A DNA stretch of 9,489 nucleotides from Clostridia bacterium (GCA_017551645.1 JAFZLE010000139.1:1-9489), one strand, 5' to 3'. Shown: positions 1-6,429, numbered from the stretch's first letter. The notes: generated by a model not told the origin, from the sequence alone. Program-made: numbers and translations.

Positions 1-39
1 CAGCAGCGCCACGAGCAGCACGGAAAGCAGTTTTTTCAT
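1..39 (-). CDS. N-terminus of a probable secreted solute-binding protein (partial)
   Basis: Only the first 13 codons are inside the window; the gene runs off the left edge. They read MKKLLSVLLVALL, a positively charged start followed by a hydrophobic run, which is the beginning of a signal peptide. An AAGGAGG ribosome binding site sits at 48-54, eight bases before the ATG. The gene lies 46 bases downstream of two importer permease genes on the same strand, which is where Lpl-type operons normally carry their extracellular solute-binding protein. That identity is inferred from context and signal peptide only; any exported protein would look the same here. Whether the signal peptide ends in a lipoprotein cysteine cannot be seen. 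Confidence 0.7.
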   Translation of the reverse strand, partial: MKKLLSVLLVALL

Positions 40-69
40 GGAATAAGCCTCCTTTTTTGATCTATAGCT

Positions 70-83
70 ACGCCTTTTGGCGT
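70..83 (-). other. Small stem-loop between permease and binding-protein genes
   Basis: ACGCC-AAAA-GGCGT on the minus strand forms a perfect 5-bp stem with a 4-base loop. It begins three bases beyond the permease stop codon and lies 16 bases before the ribosome binding site of the next gene. No T tract follows, so it is not a standard terminator. It could protect the upstream mRNA or tune expression between the two genes, but it is short enough to be chance. Confidence 0.3.
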
Positions 84-85
84 TA

Positions 86-1000
86 CTAACCTTTGATCGC
101 CCCTATCATTACGCCCTTCGAGAAAAAGCGCTGCAGGAACGGGTACAGTATCAGCATTGGCAAAGACGCAATGATTATCAGCGAATATTTCATCACGCGT
201 TTTATAAGCTCTATTTCCTGCAGGCTCTCCAGATCCATGCTCAGATCGATCGTCTGGTCCTGCAAAAGTATCTCCCGCAGGAAGATCTGCAGCGGCTGGA
301 GCTCCCGTCGGTTCAGGTACAGCATGGCGTTGAAGTAACCGTTCCAGTGCTCAAGCCCGTAATACAGCGTGAGCACGGCGATGATCGGCCCGGAGAGCGG
401 CAGGACTATCCTGGCGCACAGCGCAAAATCGTTGCAGCCGTCTATCCTTCCGGCCTCCTGGAGTTCTTCGGGAATGCTGTTTTGTATAAACGAACGGCAG
501 ATAATGAAATTGTAGGCGTTTACGGCTCCGATCACTATCATCGCCCAGAATGAATCGACCAGGCCCAGACCTTTGACCAGCAGGAAAGTCGGGATCATGC
601 CGCCGTTGAACCACATGGTGAAGACTATGATCCCCGTAAGCAGGCCCCGCAGATAGATGTCCTTGCGGCTGAGCGCGTAGGACCCTGTGAATGTGACGAA
701 CAGATTCAGCGCGGTACCGAGTACCAGGTATATCAGGCTGTTGCGGTAGCCGACGAATACCCAATGCGATGAGAAGACTTCTGTGTATCCGCGCCACTGC
801 AGGCCTTTGGGGAACAGCCAGACTTTCCCTCCGTACACAGCGTAAGGGTCACTGACTGACGCCGAAAACACGAATATCAGCGGATACAAAGTTATGAAAA
901 CCGCCACACCCAGCAGGAAGTATATGACCCCCATGGTCACCTTATCCGCCGTCCCCAGCTTTATGGCGTTGCGCCCTGTAACAGTCTGATTTCTGTTCAT
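86..1000 (-). CDS. Carbohydrate ABC transporter permease, LplC/MalG type
   Basis: This is one of the two membrane subunits of a binding-protein-dependent sugar importer, located in the cytoplasmic membrane. The 304-residue length is normal for the family. About six hydrophobic segments can be seen, near residues 21-45, 82-108, 118-142, 148-170, 200-218 and 270-290. The conserved cytoplasmic EAA loop, which docks on the ATPase, lies at about residues 182-201 (E-A-G-R-I-D-G ... I-V-L-P); Gly replaces the second Ala of the usual EAA. The ending GVMIGAIKG is typical of LplC-type proteins. A GAGGTGAG ribosome binding site precedes the ATG, and the gene begins only 11 bases after the LplB-type gene, so the two are almost certainly cotranscribed. 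Substrate is unknown; the subfamily includes importers of oligosaccharides and polysaccharide fragments. Confidence 0.93.
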   Translation of the reverse strand: MNRNQTVTGRNAIKLGTADKVTMGVIYFLLGVAVFITLYPLIFVFSASVSDPYAVYGGKVWLFPKGLQWRGYTEVFSSHWVFVGYRNSLIYLVLGTALNLFVTFTGSYALSRKDIYLRGLLTGIIVFTMWFNGGMIPTFLLVKGLGLVDSFWAMIVIGAVNAYNFIICRSFIQNSIPEELQEAGRIDGCNDFALCARIVLPLSGPIIAVLTLYYGLEHWNGYFNAMLYLNRRELQPLQIFLREILLQDQTIDLSMDLESLQEIELIKRVMKYSLIIIASLPMLILYPFLQRFFSKGVMIGAIKG

Positions 1001-1011
1001 GCTCTCACCTC

Positions 1012-1953
1012 TCAGAAAAGGCTGACGTCAGTAAGACGGCGTGCCATGTAGTTGGAAATGAGCAGCAGCGCCACATTTATCACGTTATTGAAAAGCCCGA
1101 TAGCCGTGGTATAGCTGAATTGGACCTTGATGAGCCCCACTTTATATACATATGTGGATATCACCTCGGATACGCTCAGGTTTATGGCGTTTTGCATGAG
1201 GTAGATCTTCTCATATCCTACGGACATTATGTGTCCGCAGCTCAGCACGAACATGATCACGGCAGTCGGCAGTATGCACGGCAGATTTATGTGACAGATG
1301 CGCTGGATGAGGTTGGCTCCGTCTATCTGCGCCGCGTCATGCAGCTCGAGATCCACTCCCGAAAGCGCCGCAATATATATGATTGACCCCCAGCCTGTGT
1401 GCTGCCACAGCGATGAGATCACATATATGGGAACGAACAGTTTTGCCTTTCCCAGAAAATCCACGGAATTTCCGCCCATTGCGCGGATCAGCTGATTGAT
1501 CAGCCCGTCGGTTTTGGACAGAAAAACATTGATGATGCTTACCAGTATGACCGTCGAGATAAAGTACGGCGCGTAGGTGATATTCTGCACGAATTTCTTT
1601 ACACGCCCGTTCCTGACCTCATTTATCAGCAGTGCAAGCAATATGGGCAGCGGAAAACTGAACAGCAGCGAGGTCAGGCTTATCCTGAGCGTATTGATCA
1701 GCAGCTGCGAAAACTGCGGCGAAGCAAAGAAATCGTGAAAGTACCTGACCCCCAGCCATGTGCTGCCCCAGAAACCGCTGCGCGCCTCATAGTTGCGGAA
1801 CGCGATCTGCAAGCCGTACATGGGCACATAGTTGAATATGAGCATGTACGCCATAGTCGGCAGCAGCAGTACATAGAGCTGCCAGCTCTCTGCGAGCCTT
1901 TTAAGCGGCGGCTTTTTATGCGGTCGCATGACACCGGTGTGAGTAGCGCTCAT
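1012..1953 (-). CDS. ABC transporter permease, LplB type
   Basis: This is the partner permease of the sugar importer, 313 residues with several hydrophobic segments (about 25-50, 85-112, 125-146, 172-200, 226-246 and 285-302). The early motif around residues 36-52 (L-I-F-N-Y-V-P-M-Y-G ... A-F) is characteristic of the LplB group. The EAA loop is at about residues 205-225 (D-A-A-Q-I-D-G-A ... I-N-L-P). The protein ends in ARRLTDVSLF, a usual LplB tail. I chose the ATG at 1953 because AAAGGAGG (1963-1970) lies nine bases upstream; the open frame extends to 2010, but that 19-residue extension is Cys/Arg/Lys-rich, has no evident ribosome binding site and overlaps the predicted promoter's transcription start. 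It is the first gene of the minus-strand importer operon. Confidence 0.93.
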   Translation of the reverse strand: MSATHTGVMRPHKKPPLKRLAESWQLYVLLLPTMAYMLIFNYVPMYGLQIAFRNYEARSGFWGSTWLGVRYFHDFFASPQFSQLLINTLRISLTSLLFSFPLPILLALLINEVRNGRVKKFVQNITYAPYFISTVILVSIINVFLSKTDGLINQLIRAMGGNSVDFLGKAKLFVPIYVISSLWQHTGWGSIIYIAALSGVDLELHDAAQIDGANLIQRICHINLPCILPTAVIMFVLSCGHIMSVGYEKIYLMQNAINLSVSEVISTYVYKVGLIKVQFSYTTAIGLFNNVINVALLLISNYMARRLTDVSLF

Positions 1954-1991
1954 GAAATGCCGCCTCCTTTTTTTGTATCGCTTGCATTTGC

Positions 1992-2021
1992 ATGATAACT
2001 GTCTGCACAAACCAATGTCAA
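1992..2021 (-). promoter_or_regulatory. Sigma-A-type promoter of the minus-strand importer operon
   Basis: On the minus strand a perfect -35 box TTGACA (2016-2021) and a -10 box TATCAT (1992-1997) are separated by 18 bases. A transcript would start near 1985, about 30 bases before the LplB-type gene's ATG. The same two hexamers, with a 17-base spacer, occur before the divergent importer operon. No clear operator palindrome is visible. Confidence 0.7.
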
Positions 2022-2175
2022 TGACTTAACAATGTGTGAAATTTTGACCATGATTATCCTTGGAAAATAATATACGCATAAAAAGCAGGTTGGTCTGCAG
2101 TTTCTCCCTCCATTTCATTCATTCCCTCGCCGCCTTTCATTTTTCAGCGAAAAATTTGCGCCGCCAGCGACCATC

Positions 2176-2202
2176 GCCTCTCCTGATAAGGAGAGGCTTT
2201 TT
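2176..2202 (+). terminator. Terminator-like hairpin in repeat copy 1
   Basis: GCCTCTCCT-GATA-AGGAGAGGC forms a perfect 9-bp stem with a 4-base loop, followed directly by TTTTT, the form of a rho-independent terminator on the plus strand. No plus-strand gene lies upstream within the window, so here it looks like an orphan carried along with the repeat. Confidence 0.75.
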
Positions 2203-2268
2203 CATGCCTTGATACTTTTCGACCGAGTTAGACGCTTAATACAGTCATTTGCGGTAAAAAAACATATG

Positions 2269-2311
2269 AAAAACCTTATGCACGATCAATCGGTATCTGC
2301 ATAAGGTTTTA
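2269..2311. terminator. Long AT-rich hairpin (bidirectional terminator-like) in repeat copy 1
   Basis: The arm AAAACCTTATGCA (2270-2282) is matched by TGCATAAGGTTTT (2298-2310), a 13-bp perfect stem with a 15-base loop. The A run on one arm and T run on the other give it terminator form on either strand. The loop contains CGAT and ATCG, which could pair with each other. Confidence 0.6.
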
Positions 2312-2382
2312 TCTATATTTGAACTTAGGGGTGTGCATTCAGAGGGTGCATTTTTCGTTGTGAATACGTTGCTCCACCAATG

Positions 2383-2630
2383 AAGCTATACGACCTTCCA
2401 GTGGCTCTGTTGACAGTCATTCTATCCGTTTTGGGCTTTGGTGGATGTGAACAGTATGATGAGAGATACCCACTGCCGGTGTGATTGCCCGGGGCTATTG
2501 TTCTACGTGCCCGGACTGATGCGTCGCTATCCACGCCAGATAAAGGAACACCGAATTAAGCGTTAAACATTGCGCATAATGTTGTTATTATAGTATATTT
2601 ACACTGTATAAAAATGTGAGTTTTGTGAAT
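2383..2630. other. Intergenic stretch without a recognisable gene
   Basis: I see no convincing coding region between repeat copy 1 and the promoter of the plus-strand operon. The inverted pair TCCACCAA (2373-2380) and TTGGTGGA (2438-2445) spans the copy-1 end and the first part of this stretch. TGTGAACAGT at 2446-2455 recurs after repeat copy 2 at 6625-6634, so some similarity between the two loci continues beyond the aligned repeat, interrupted here by about 60 extra bases. The part from 2560 to 2630 is AT-rich, as expected upstream of a promoter. Confidence 0.5.
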
Positions 2631-2634
2631 ATTG

Positions 2635-2663
2635 TTGACATATGTGAGGGTATATGGTATCAT
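2635..2663 (+). promoter_or_regulatory. Sigma-A-type promoter of the plus-strand importer operon
   Basis: A perfect -35 box TTGACA (2635-2640) and a -10 box TATCAT (2658-2663) are separated by the ideal 17 bases, with AT-rich sequence upstream. A transcript starting near 2670 would have a leader of about 70 bases before the first permease gene. The palindrome ACATATGT (2638-2645) overlaps the -35 box and could be an operator half-site, but nothing proves it. Confidence 0.75.
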
Positions 2664-2740
2664 AACCGTGTGTTAGGCAGCAAAAGGGAACGGCATTCGT
2701 ACGGAGTGTAAGCGACAGGACCAAGCGGAGAAACAGTCAT

Positions 2741-3658
2741 ATGAACGGCGTCGTTAAACTCTCAGGCAAACCCAAAAACAAGATAAAGCTGCGCGTCGAC
2801 GACAAGGCGATGGCGATCATCTGCTATACTGTCGTCGGTTTATTTTCTCTTTTGTGTTTTTTACCTTTCTGGTATGTCATAGTTTACTCCCTGGAACCAT
2901 ACAGTCTGTACTTGAAGCAGCCGGAAATACCCTGGCCCGCGGAAATATCCTGGACCAGCTACCGCTTAGTGCTGAAGTACGGACTGATCTGGTCAGGCTA
3001 TGTCAATACGGCTTTCCTCGTTTTTGTGGGCACGCCGCTGACCATGACGCTGATGATCATTACCGCATACCCCCTCACAAAAAAAGATCTGAAAGGGCGC
3101 AACTTCATATTAACGCTCTGGGTCGTGACCATGTACTTTTCCGGCGGCATGATACCGAACTATATCCTTGTCTGCCGTACGCTTGGACTGAAGAATAACC
3201 TGTGGAGTCTGATCCTTCCGGGCCTTTGCGGCTGCTACAACCTTATTCTTATGAAAAACTACATGAACGGCCTGCCGGGCTCAATAGAAGAAGCAGCGCT
3301 TATCGACGGCGCCAACGACTTGCAGGTGCTTATCAGGATCGTGCTGCCGCTGTGCCTTCCCATACTGGCTACGCTCGGTCTGTTCACGATCGTCGGTTAT
3401 TGGAACAGTTATTTCAACAGCATCCTTTACATCTATAAACCTGACAAATATCCTTTGCAGCGAGTGCTGCGCGAGTTTATTGCAACAGACATGGTGGATG
3501 AAGTCAACCAGGGCATTACGGATGTCAGCCAGCAGGTAAACAACTTTACCGCCAAAATGGCCATAATAATGATAGCCACGCTGCCTATCATGTGCGTTTA
3601 TCCGTTTTTACAGAAGTACTTTATGACAGGACTGGTATTGGGCGGCGTCAAAGAGTGA
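2741..3658 (+). CDS. Carbohydrate ABC transporter permease, LplC/MalG type
   Basis: This is a membrane subunit of the second sugar importer, 305 residues. Hydrophobic segments lie near residues 25-50, 88-110, 120-145, 152-170, 200-219 and 272-290. The EAA loop at about residues 183-203 is complete (E-E-A-A-L-I-D-G-A-N-D ... I-V-L-P). It resembles the permease at 86-1000 throughout (for example GGMIP before the fourth segment and the PFLQ ending) but is clearly diverged, so it is not a recent copy. The start is supported by GCGGAG at 2725-2730, ten bases upstream, a weaker site than those of the other genes here. It opens the operon, an unusual position since this subunit normally follows the LplB-type one. 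No ATPase gene is present; a shared MsmX-type ATPase is inferred. Confidence 0.93.
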   Translation: MNGVVKLSGKPKNKIKLRVDDKAMAIICYTVVGLFSLLCFLPFWYVIVYSLEPYSLYLKQPEIPWPAEISWTSYRLVLKYGLIWSGYVNTAFLVFVGTPLTMTLMIITAYPLTKKDLKGRNFILTLWVVTMYFSGGMIPNYILVCRTLGLKNNLWSLILPGLCGCYNLILMKNYMNGLPGSIEEAALIDGANDLQVLIRIVLPLCLPILATLGLFTIVGYWNSYFNSILYIYKPDKYPLQRVLREFIATDMVDEVNQGITDVSQQVNNFTAKMAIIMIATLPIMCVYPFLQKYFMTGLVLGGVKE

Positions 3659-3693
3659 CGAGCCTATTTATCATAATAAAAGGAGGAAGAAGC

Positions 3694-5283
3694 ATGAAAA
3701 GGTATCTGGCCATAATCGTTGCTGCGATCCTGCTAATGACTGTATGGTCCTCAGCGTTCGCGGTGTACGATCCCGAGACCGACGGCGTCTCTGTGTGGGA
3801 CGGTGAAATCACCACCATTACCGTGACCGACCGTCTCCCCGGCATCCAGCTGGAGAACAACCCGATCCTCAAGGAACTGGAAAGGCGTATCGGCGTCAGA
3901 CTGGAAATCTCCGTTCTGGACGCTGCGCAGTACAACTCCCTCATCGCTTCGCAGATAGCTGCCGGCGATATCCCGGACATGTTCTATCTGTGGGACAACT
4001 CTTCCAACGTCAACTTCCAGAAATGGGCGCAGGAAGGCCTGATCTGGAACCTGGAGGAACTTGAGGACAAGATCCCCAACGCGTTCACCTGGCTCAACGC
4101 CAATGACCTCGCCTACGGCCGTGTACCTTCTCTGGACAACGGACTGTACGGCCTGCCCCGCATGCAGCAGCTCACTCCCGACGCCATACCTTATCGCGGT
4201 GACTGGCTCAAGAAGCTGGGCCTCGAAATCCCCGTAACTCCGGAAGACCTGTTTGAGTACTGCGTAGCGGTCTCCACGCAGGATCCCGACGGCAACGGCA
4301 TCGACGACACCTGGGGCCTGTTCATTACCCAGCTGGGTGACAAGGGCGGCGGACTGATCGACAAGAACATCCGTGAGGGCTTCGGCATCGAACCCGAGAC
4401 TGTAGCCTATAAAGTCATTCCCGCGCAGGAAGGCTTTATGGAGCTTATGGATTTCTACCATGACCTGTATGCCGCCGGTGGCATCTATCCCGAATTCTAT
4501 CTGGAGAGCGACATATACGCCGATCAGGAAGCCTTCAGAGCCGGTAAGGTAGGCACGATGTTCAAGACCACCAGCCTTGACCACACCATGCCTTACAGGT
4601 CCAATGCCGCTGAGGCGTTCTACCAGAACAACCCCGACGGCGAAGTCGTGGCCGGCTACCCGCTCCAGCCCAACGGAACCACCGCTGCAGACGCAGACAG
4701 CTACTTCCACTACATCACGATGTCCTGCTGGGGCGTATTCTGCATCAGCAAGGCCGCTTCCGAAGAAGCCGTCGATGCAGCCTGCCGTTTCCTCAACTTC
4801 GGCTGCACCGAGGAAGGCGTACATCTGCTGACCAACGGTATCGAAGGCATCAACTACAAGAGCTGGGATCCCGTGCTGCGCACTAAGGTTGCTTTCACCC
4901 AGGCCGAGAAAGAAGAACCCGGCCATGAGGAGCGCCTGATCAACGCCATATCCTACCTGTGCGTACAGCAGAGCTGGGCCAACTACGGCAAACTGACCTT
5001 CGGCGGCAATACTCCCGAAGAGAAGGCCGAATACATGAGGCGTTACAACGAGCTGAATCACGGTTACATCGTCTATGACAACATAGACACGTATCCCGGC
5101 TATGCTGACCTGAAGACCAAGAATGCGGAACTCACCACCAAACTGAACGACGAAATGATGGTCCAGTACATCGTGGGCGGCATAACCCGCGAAGAGTTTA
5201 CCGACTGGCTGTACAACGTGTATTGCCCCGCCTGGGAAGAAGTGGAGGATATCGTTACAGCCGTGCGCGGACCCAAGGAATAG
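3694..5283 (+). CDS. Extracellular solute-binding protein, LplA-like
   Basis: This protein captures the sugar outside the cell and delivers it to the two permeases. It has 529 residues, long as in the LplA-like group. A signal peptide (KR at 2-3, hydrophobic core 5-18) ends in A-F-A at 21-23, a signal peptidase I site; there is no lipobox cysteine. Residues 197-208 (D-P-D-G-N-G-I-D-D-T-W-G) form the acidic loop common in LplA-like proteins, probably calcium-binding. The region G-I-Q-L-E-N-N-P-I, then Ile/Asp-rich strands around 60-110, fits the N-terminal lobe of a type I binding fold. The ATG at 3694 is chosen because AGGAGG (3681-3686) is seven bases upstream; the frame extends to 3592 but overlaps the permease. 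Codons end in C or G far more than in neighbouring genes, suggesting high expression. Confidence 0.92.
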   Translation: MKRYLAIIVAAILLMTVWSSAFAVYDPETDGVSVWDGEITTITVTDRLPGIQLENNPILKELERRIGVRLEISVLDAAQYNSLIASQIAAGDIPDMFYLWDNSSNVNFQKWAQEGLIWNLEELEDKIPNAFTWLNANDLAYGRVPSLDNGLYGLPRMQQLTPDAIPYRGDWLKKLGLEIPVTPEDLFEYCVAVSTQDPDGNGIDDTWGLFITQLGDKGGGLIDKNIREGFGIEPETVAYKVIPAQEGFMELMDFYHDLYAAGGIYPEFYLESDIYADQEAFRAGKVGTMFKTTSLDHTMPYRSNAAEAFYQNNPDGEVVAGYPLQPNGTTAADADSYFHYITMSCWGVFCISKAASEEAVDAACRFLNFGCTEEGVHLLTNGIEGINYKSWDPVLRTKVAFTQAEKEEPGHEERLINAISYLCVQQSWANYGKLTFGGNTPEEKAEYMRRYNELNHGYIVYDNIDTYPGYADLKTKNAELTTKLNDEMMVQYIVGGITREEFTDWLYNVYCPAWEEVEDIVTAVRGPKE

Positions 5284-5290
5284 ACCATCT

Positions 5291-5331
5291 AACCGAGCCA
5301 ACCGTGTGAATCAGACACGGATCGGTGTTTT
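5291..5331 (+). terminator. Nested hairpin with T run after the binding-protein gene (attenuator candidate)
   Basis: An inner stem CCGTGT/ACACGG (5302-5307 with 5315-5320) sits inside an outer stem ACCGA/TCGGT (5292-5296 with 5322-5326), closely followed by TTTT at 5328-5331. It begins a few bases after the stop codon. The form is that of a weak intrinsic terminator, so part of the transcript may end here before the last permease gene. Confidence 0.5.
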
Positions 5332-5338
5332 CTGAAAG

Positions 5339-5370
5339 CCGCCTCCCCTGCCGACAGGTCGGGGAGGCGG
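5339..5370 (+). other. Strong GC-rich stem-loop before the last permease gene
   Basis: CCGCCTCCCC (5339-5348) pairs perfectly with GGGGAGGCGG (5361-5370) across a 12-base loop. No T tract follows, so it is more likely an mRNA-stabilising or processing hairpin than a terminator. It ends 12 bases before the ribosome binding site of the next gene. Confidence 0.65.
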
Positions 5371-5395
5371 TGATCCCGCAGCGGAGGCAGAACAC

Positions 5396-6349
5396 ATGCC
5401 AGTGATGATGATCGTAAAGCAGCCAAGAACCATACGGGAAAAGCTGCTGAATCTGATAGTGTATATCATAAAAAAGCGCTATCTGTATTTGATGTGCATT
5501 CCCGGTCTGGTATATCTGGCAATTTTCAGTTATGTTCCAATGTACGGTGTCATCATCGCTTTCAAGGATTTTTCGTACACCAAAGGCATCATGGCCAGCA
5601 AATGGATCGGCTTTCAGTACTTTGGCAAGGTTTTTGCAACATCCGATTTCTTTGATACTTTCCGAAACTCAGTTCTGCTCAGCCTGTTAAGGCTGTGCAT
5701 CAATATGCCCGTTCCGATCATACTCGCCCTGTTGGTCAATGAAATTGGCAGCACTGCGTTCAAACGCATCGGACAGACGGTCATGTATCTGCCGCATTTT
5801 ATTTCATGGGTCGCCATAGGCGGCATAACCCTTACGTTCCTGTCCGAAACTGACGGCCTTGTCAACATCGTTATCAAACGCGCGACCGGGCACACGATTC
5901 CGTTCCTGAGCTCAGCGGGAATGTTCCGCGGGCTGATCGTCGGAACGACGATATGGAAAGAAGCGGGCTGGGGTACGATAATCTACCTCGCCTCGCTGTC
6001 CGCCATAAACCTGGAATTGTATGAAGCAGCCACCGTAGACGGCGCGAACAGGTTTCAAAAGGTCTGGCATATATCTCTTCCCGGGATCGCCAGCGTGATC
6101 TCCATACAGCTCATACTGCAGTGCGGCAACATAATGAACAACGGATTTGAACAGATATACATGTTCCAGAACCCCCTGAATATAAGATCGTCAGAGGTTT
6201 TTGAGACTTACATATACAAAATCGGCCTGCTCAACACGGATTTCAGCTATTCGACCGCCGTAGGCTTATTCAAATCGATCGTCAATATAATACTTGTCAT
6301 TATCGCAAACCGCGGCGCCCGTCTGCTGGGACAGGCAACGTTTTATTAG
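5396..6349 (+). CDS. ABC transporter permease, LplB type
   Basis: This is the second membrane subunit of the plus-strand importer, 317 residues. The LplB signature lies at about residues 43-56 (I-F-S-Y-V-P-M-Y-G ... A-F) and the EAA loop at about 208-229 (L-Y-E-A-A-T-V-D-G-A-N ... I-S-L-P). Hydrophobic segments fall near 30-55, 92-115, 130-150, 178-203, 230-245 and 290-305. The ATG is supported by GGAGG (5383-5387), eight bases upstream. It is separated from the binding-protein gene by 112 bases holding two hairpins, so it may be expressed at a lower level. The end (ANRGARLLGQATFY) aligns at equal length with the tail of the LplB-type protein at 1012-1953, so it is not truncated, although its TAG stop codon already belongs to the tRNA-like sequence that follows. 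Confidence 0.93.
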   Translation: MPVMMIVKQPRTIREKLLNLIVYIIKKRYLYLMCIPGLVYLAIFSYVPMYGVIIAFKDFSYTKGIMASKWIGFQYFGKVFATSDFFDTFRNSVLLSLLRLCINMPVPIILALLVNEIGSTAFKRIGQTVMYLPHFISWVAIGGITLTFLSETDGLVNIVIKRATGHTIPFLSSAGMFRGLIVGTTIWKEAGWGTIIYLASLSAINLELYEAATVDGANRFQKVWHISLPGIASVISIQLILQCGNIMNNGFEQIYMFQNPLNIRSSEVFETYIYKIGLLNTDFSYSTAVGLFKSIVNIILVIIANRGARLLGQATFY

Positions 6350-6400
6350 AGCACCGTGTTCACATCGCGGTGGTCACAGGTTCGAGTCCCGTTGCGACCA
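6346..6400 (+). pseudogene. 3' fragment of tRNA-Val(CAC), 5' third missing
   Basis: From the end of the D loop onward the sequence folds as a tRNA. The 3' D-stem strand is GAGC (6349-6352). The anticodon stem CCGTG/CGCGG (6354-6358 with 6366-6370, one G-U pair) encloses the 7-base loop TTCACAT with anticodon CAC (6361-6363), reading GUG for valine. The variable loop is 6371-6375. The T stem is 6376-6380 with 6388-6392 (one A-C mismatch) and its loop is TTCGAGT. The acceptor 3' strand TGCGACC plus discriminator A ends at 6400, with no encoded CCA. The matching 5' acceptor strand, expected as GGTCGCA, and the 5' D arm are absent; that position is occupied by the permease gene's 3' end, whose stop codon overlaps the fragment. 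It cannot give a normal tRNA. Confidence 0.8.
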
Positions 6401-6402
6401 TC

Positions 6403-6429
6403 GCCTCTCCTGATCAGGAGAGGCTTTTT
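6403..6429 (+). terminator. Palindromic rho-independent terminator after the tRNA fragment
   Basis: A perfect 22-base palindrome (arm GCCTCTCCTGA) is followed by TTTTT. As RNA it gives at least a 9-bp GC-rich stem with a short loop. It lies just three bases after the tRNA end, the place expected for that tRNA's own terminator, and now serves the importer operon that ends at 6349. Confidence 0.85.

Larger units (their letters stand above)
2167..2382 (+). repeat. 216-base direct repeat, copy 1
   Basis: This stretch aligns without large gaps to 6394-6609 in the same orientation, at roughly 85-90% identity by eye. It begins with GCGACCA, the last seven bases of the tRNA fragment found in copy 2, although the rest of the tRNA is absent here. 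In order it holds a terminator-like hairpin (2176-2202), a less conserved spacer, a long AT-rich hairpin (2269-2310), and a small hairpin at 2334-2350 whose differences from copy 2 keep pairing through G-U wobbles. It ends near TGAATACGTTGCTCC. No protein is plausible in it. It lies between two divergent promoters, where a terminator has no obvious target. Confidence 0.88.

Noticed and set aside
77..553. Plus-strand open frame opposite the LplC-type permease
   Set aside because: It is a shadow of the permease, rich in His, Gln and Arg, with no family features; the minus-strand frame has an EAA loop and membrane segments.
1954..2010. Upstream extension of the LplB-type permease frame
   Set aside because: The ribosome binding site at 1963-1970 points to the ATG at 1953, and the extension runs upstream of the predicted transcription start.
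2140..2173. Second tRNA remnant before repeat copy 1
   Set aside because: Only the final GCGACCA agrees with the tRNA acceptor end; no T loop, anticodon arm or D arm can be formed from the preceding bases.
2325..2534. Minus-strand 69-codon open frame across the end of repeat copy 1
   Set aside because: It lies in a structured repeat; its shared residues with a frame in copy 2 follow from DNA identity, and lengths and ends differ between copies.
2485..2562. Short plus-strand frame ending in R-R-Y-P-R-Q-I-K-E-H-R-I-K-R, considered as a transposase C-terminal remnant
   Set aside because: It is basic and ends in a natural stop, but it is too short and matches no transposase motif I can name.
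3592..3693. Upstream extension of the binding-protein frame
   Set aside because: It overlaps the end of the permease gene and would hide the signal peptide; AGGAGG at 3681-3686 fixes the start at 3694.
3751..5301. A long open frame of 516 codons antisense to the binding-protein gene
   Set aside because: It results from the strong codon bias of the plus-strand gene. It has no ribosome binding site or recognisable motif, and the plus-strand protein has a signal peptide and a family motif.
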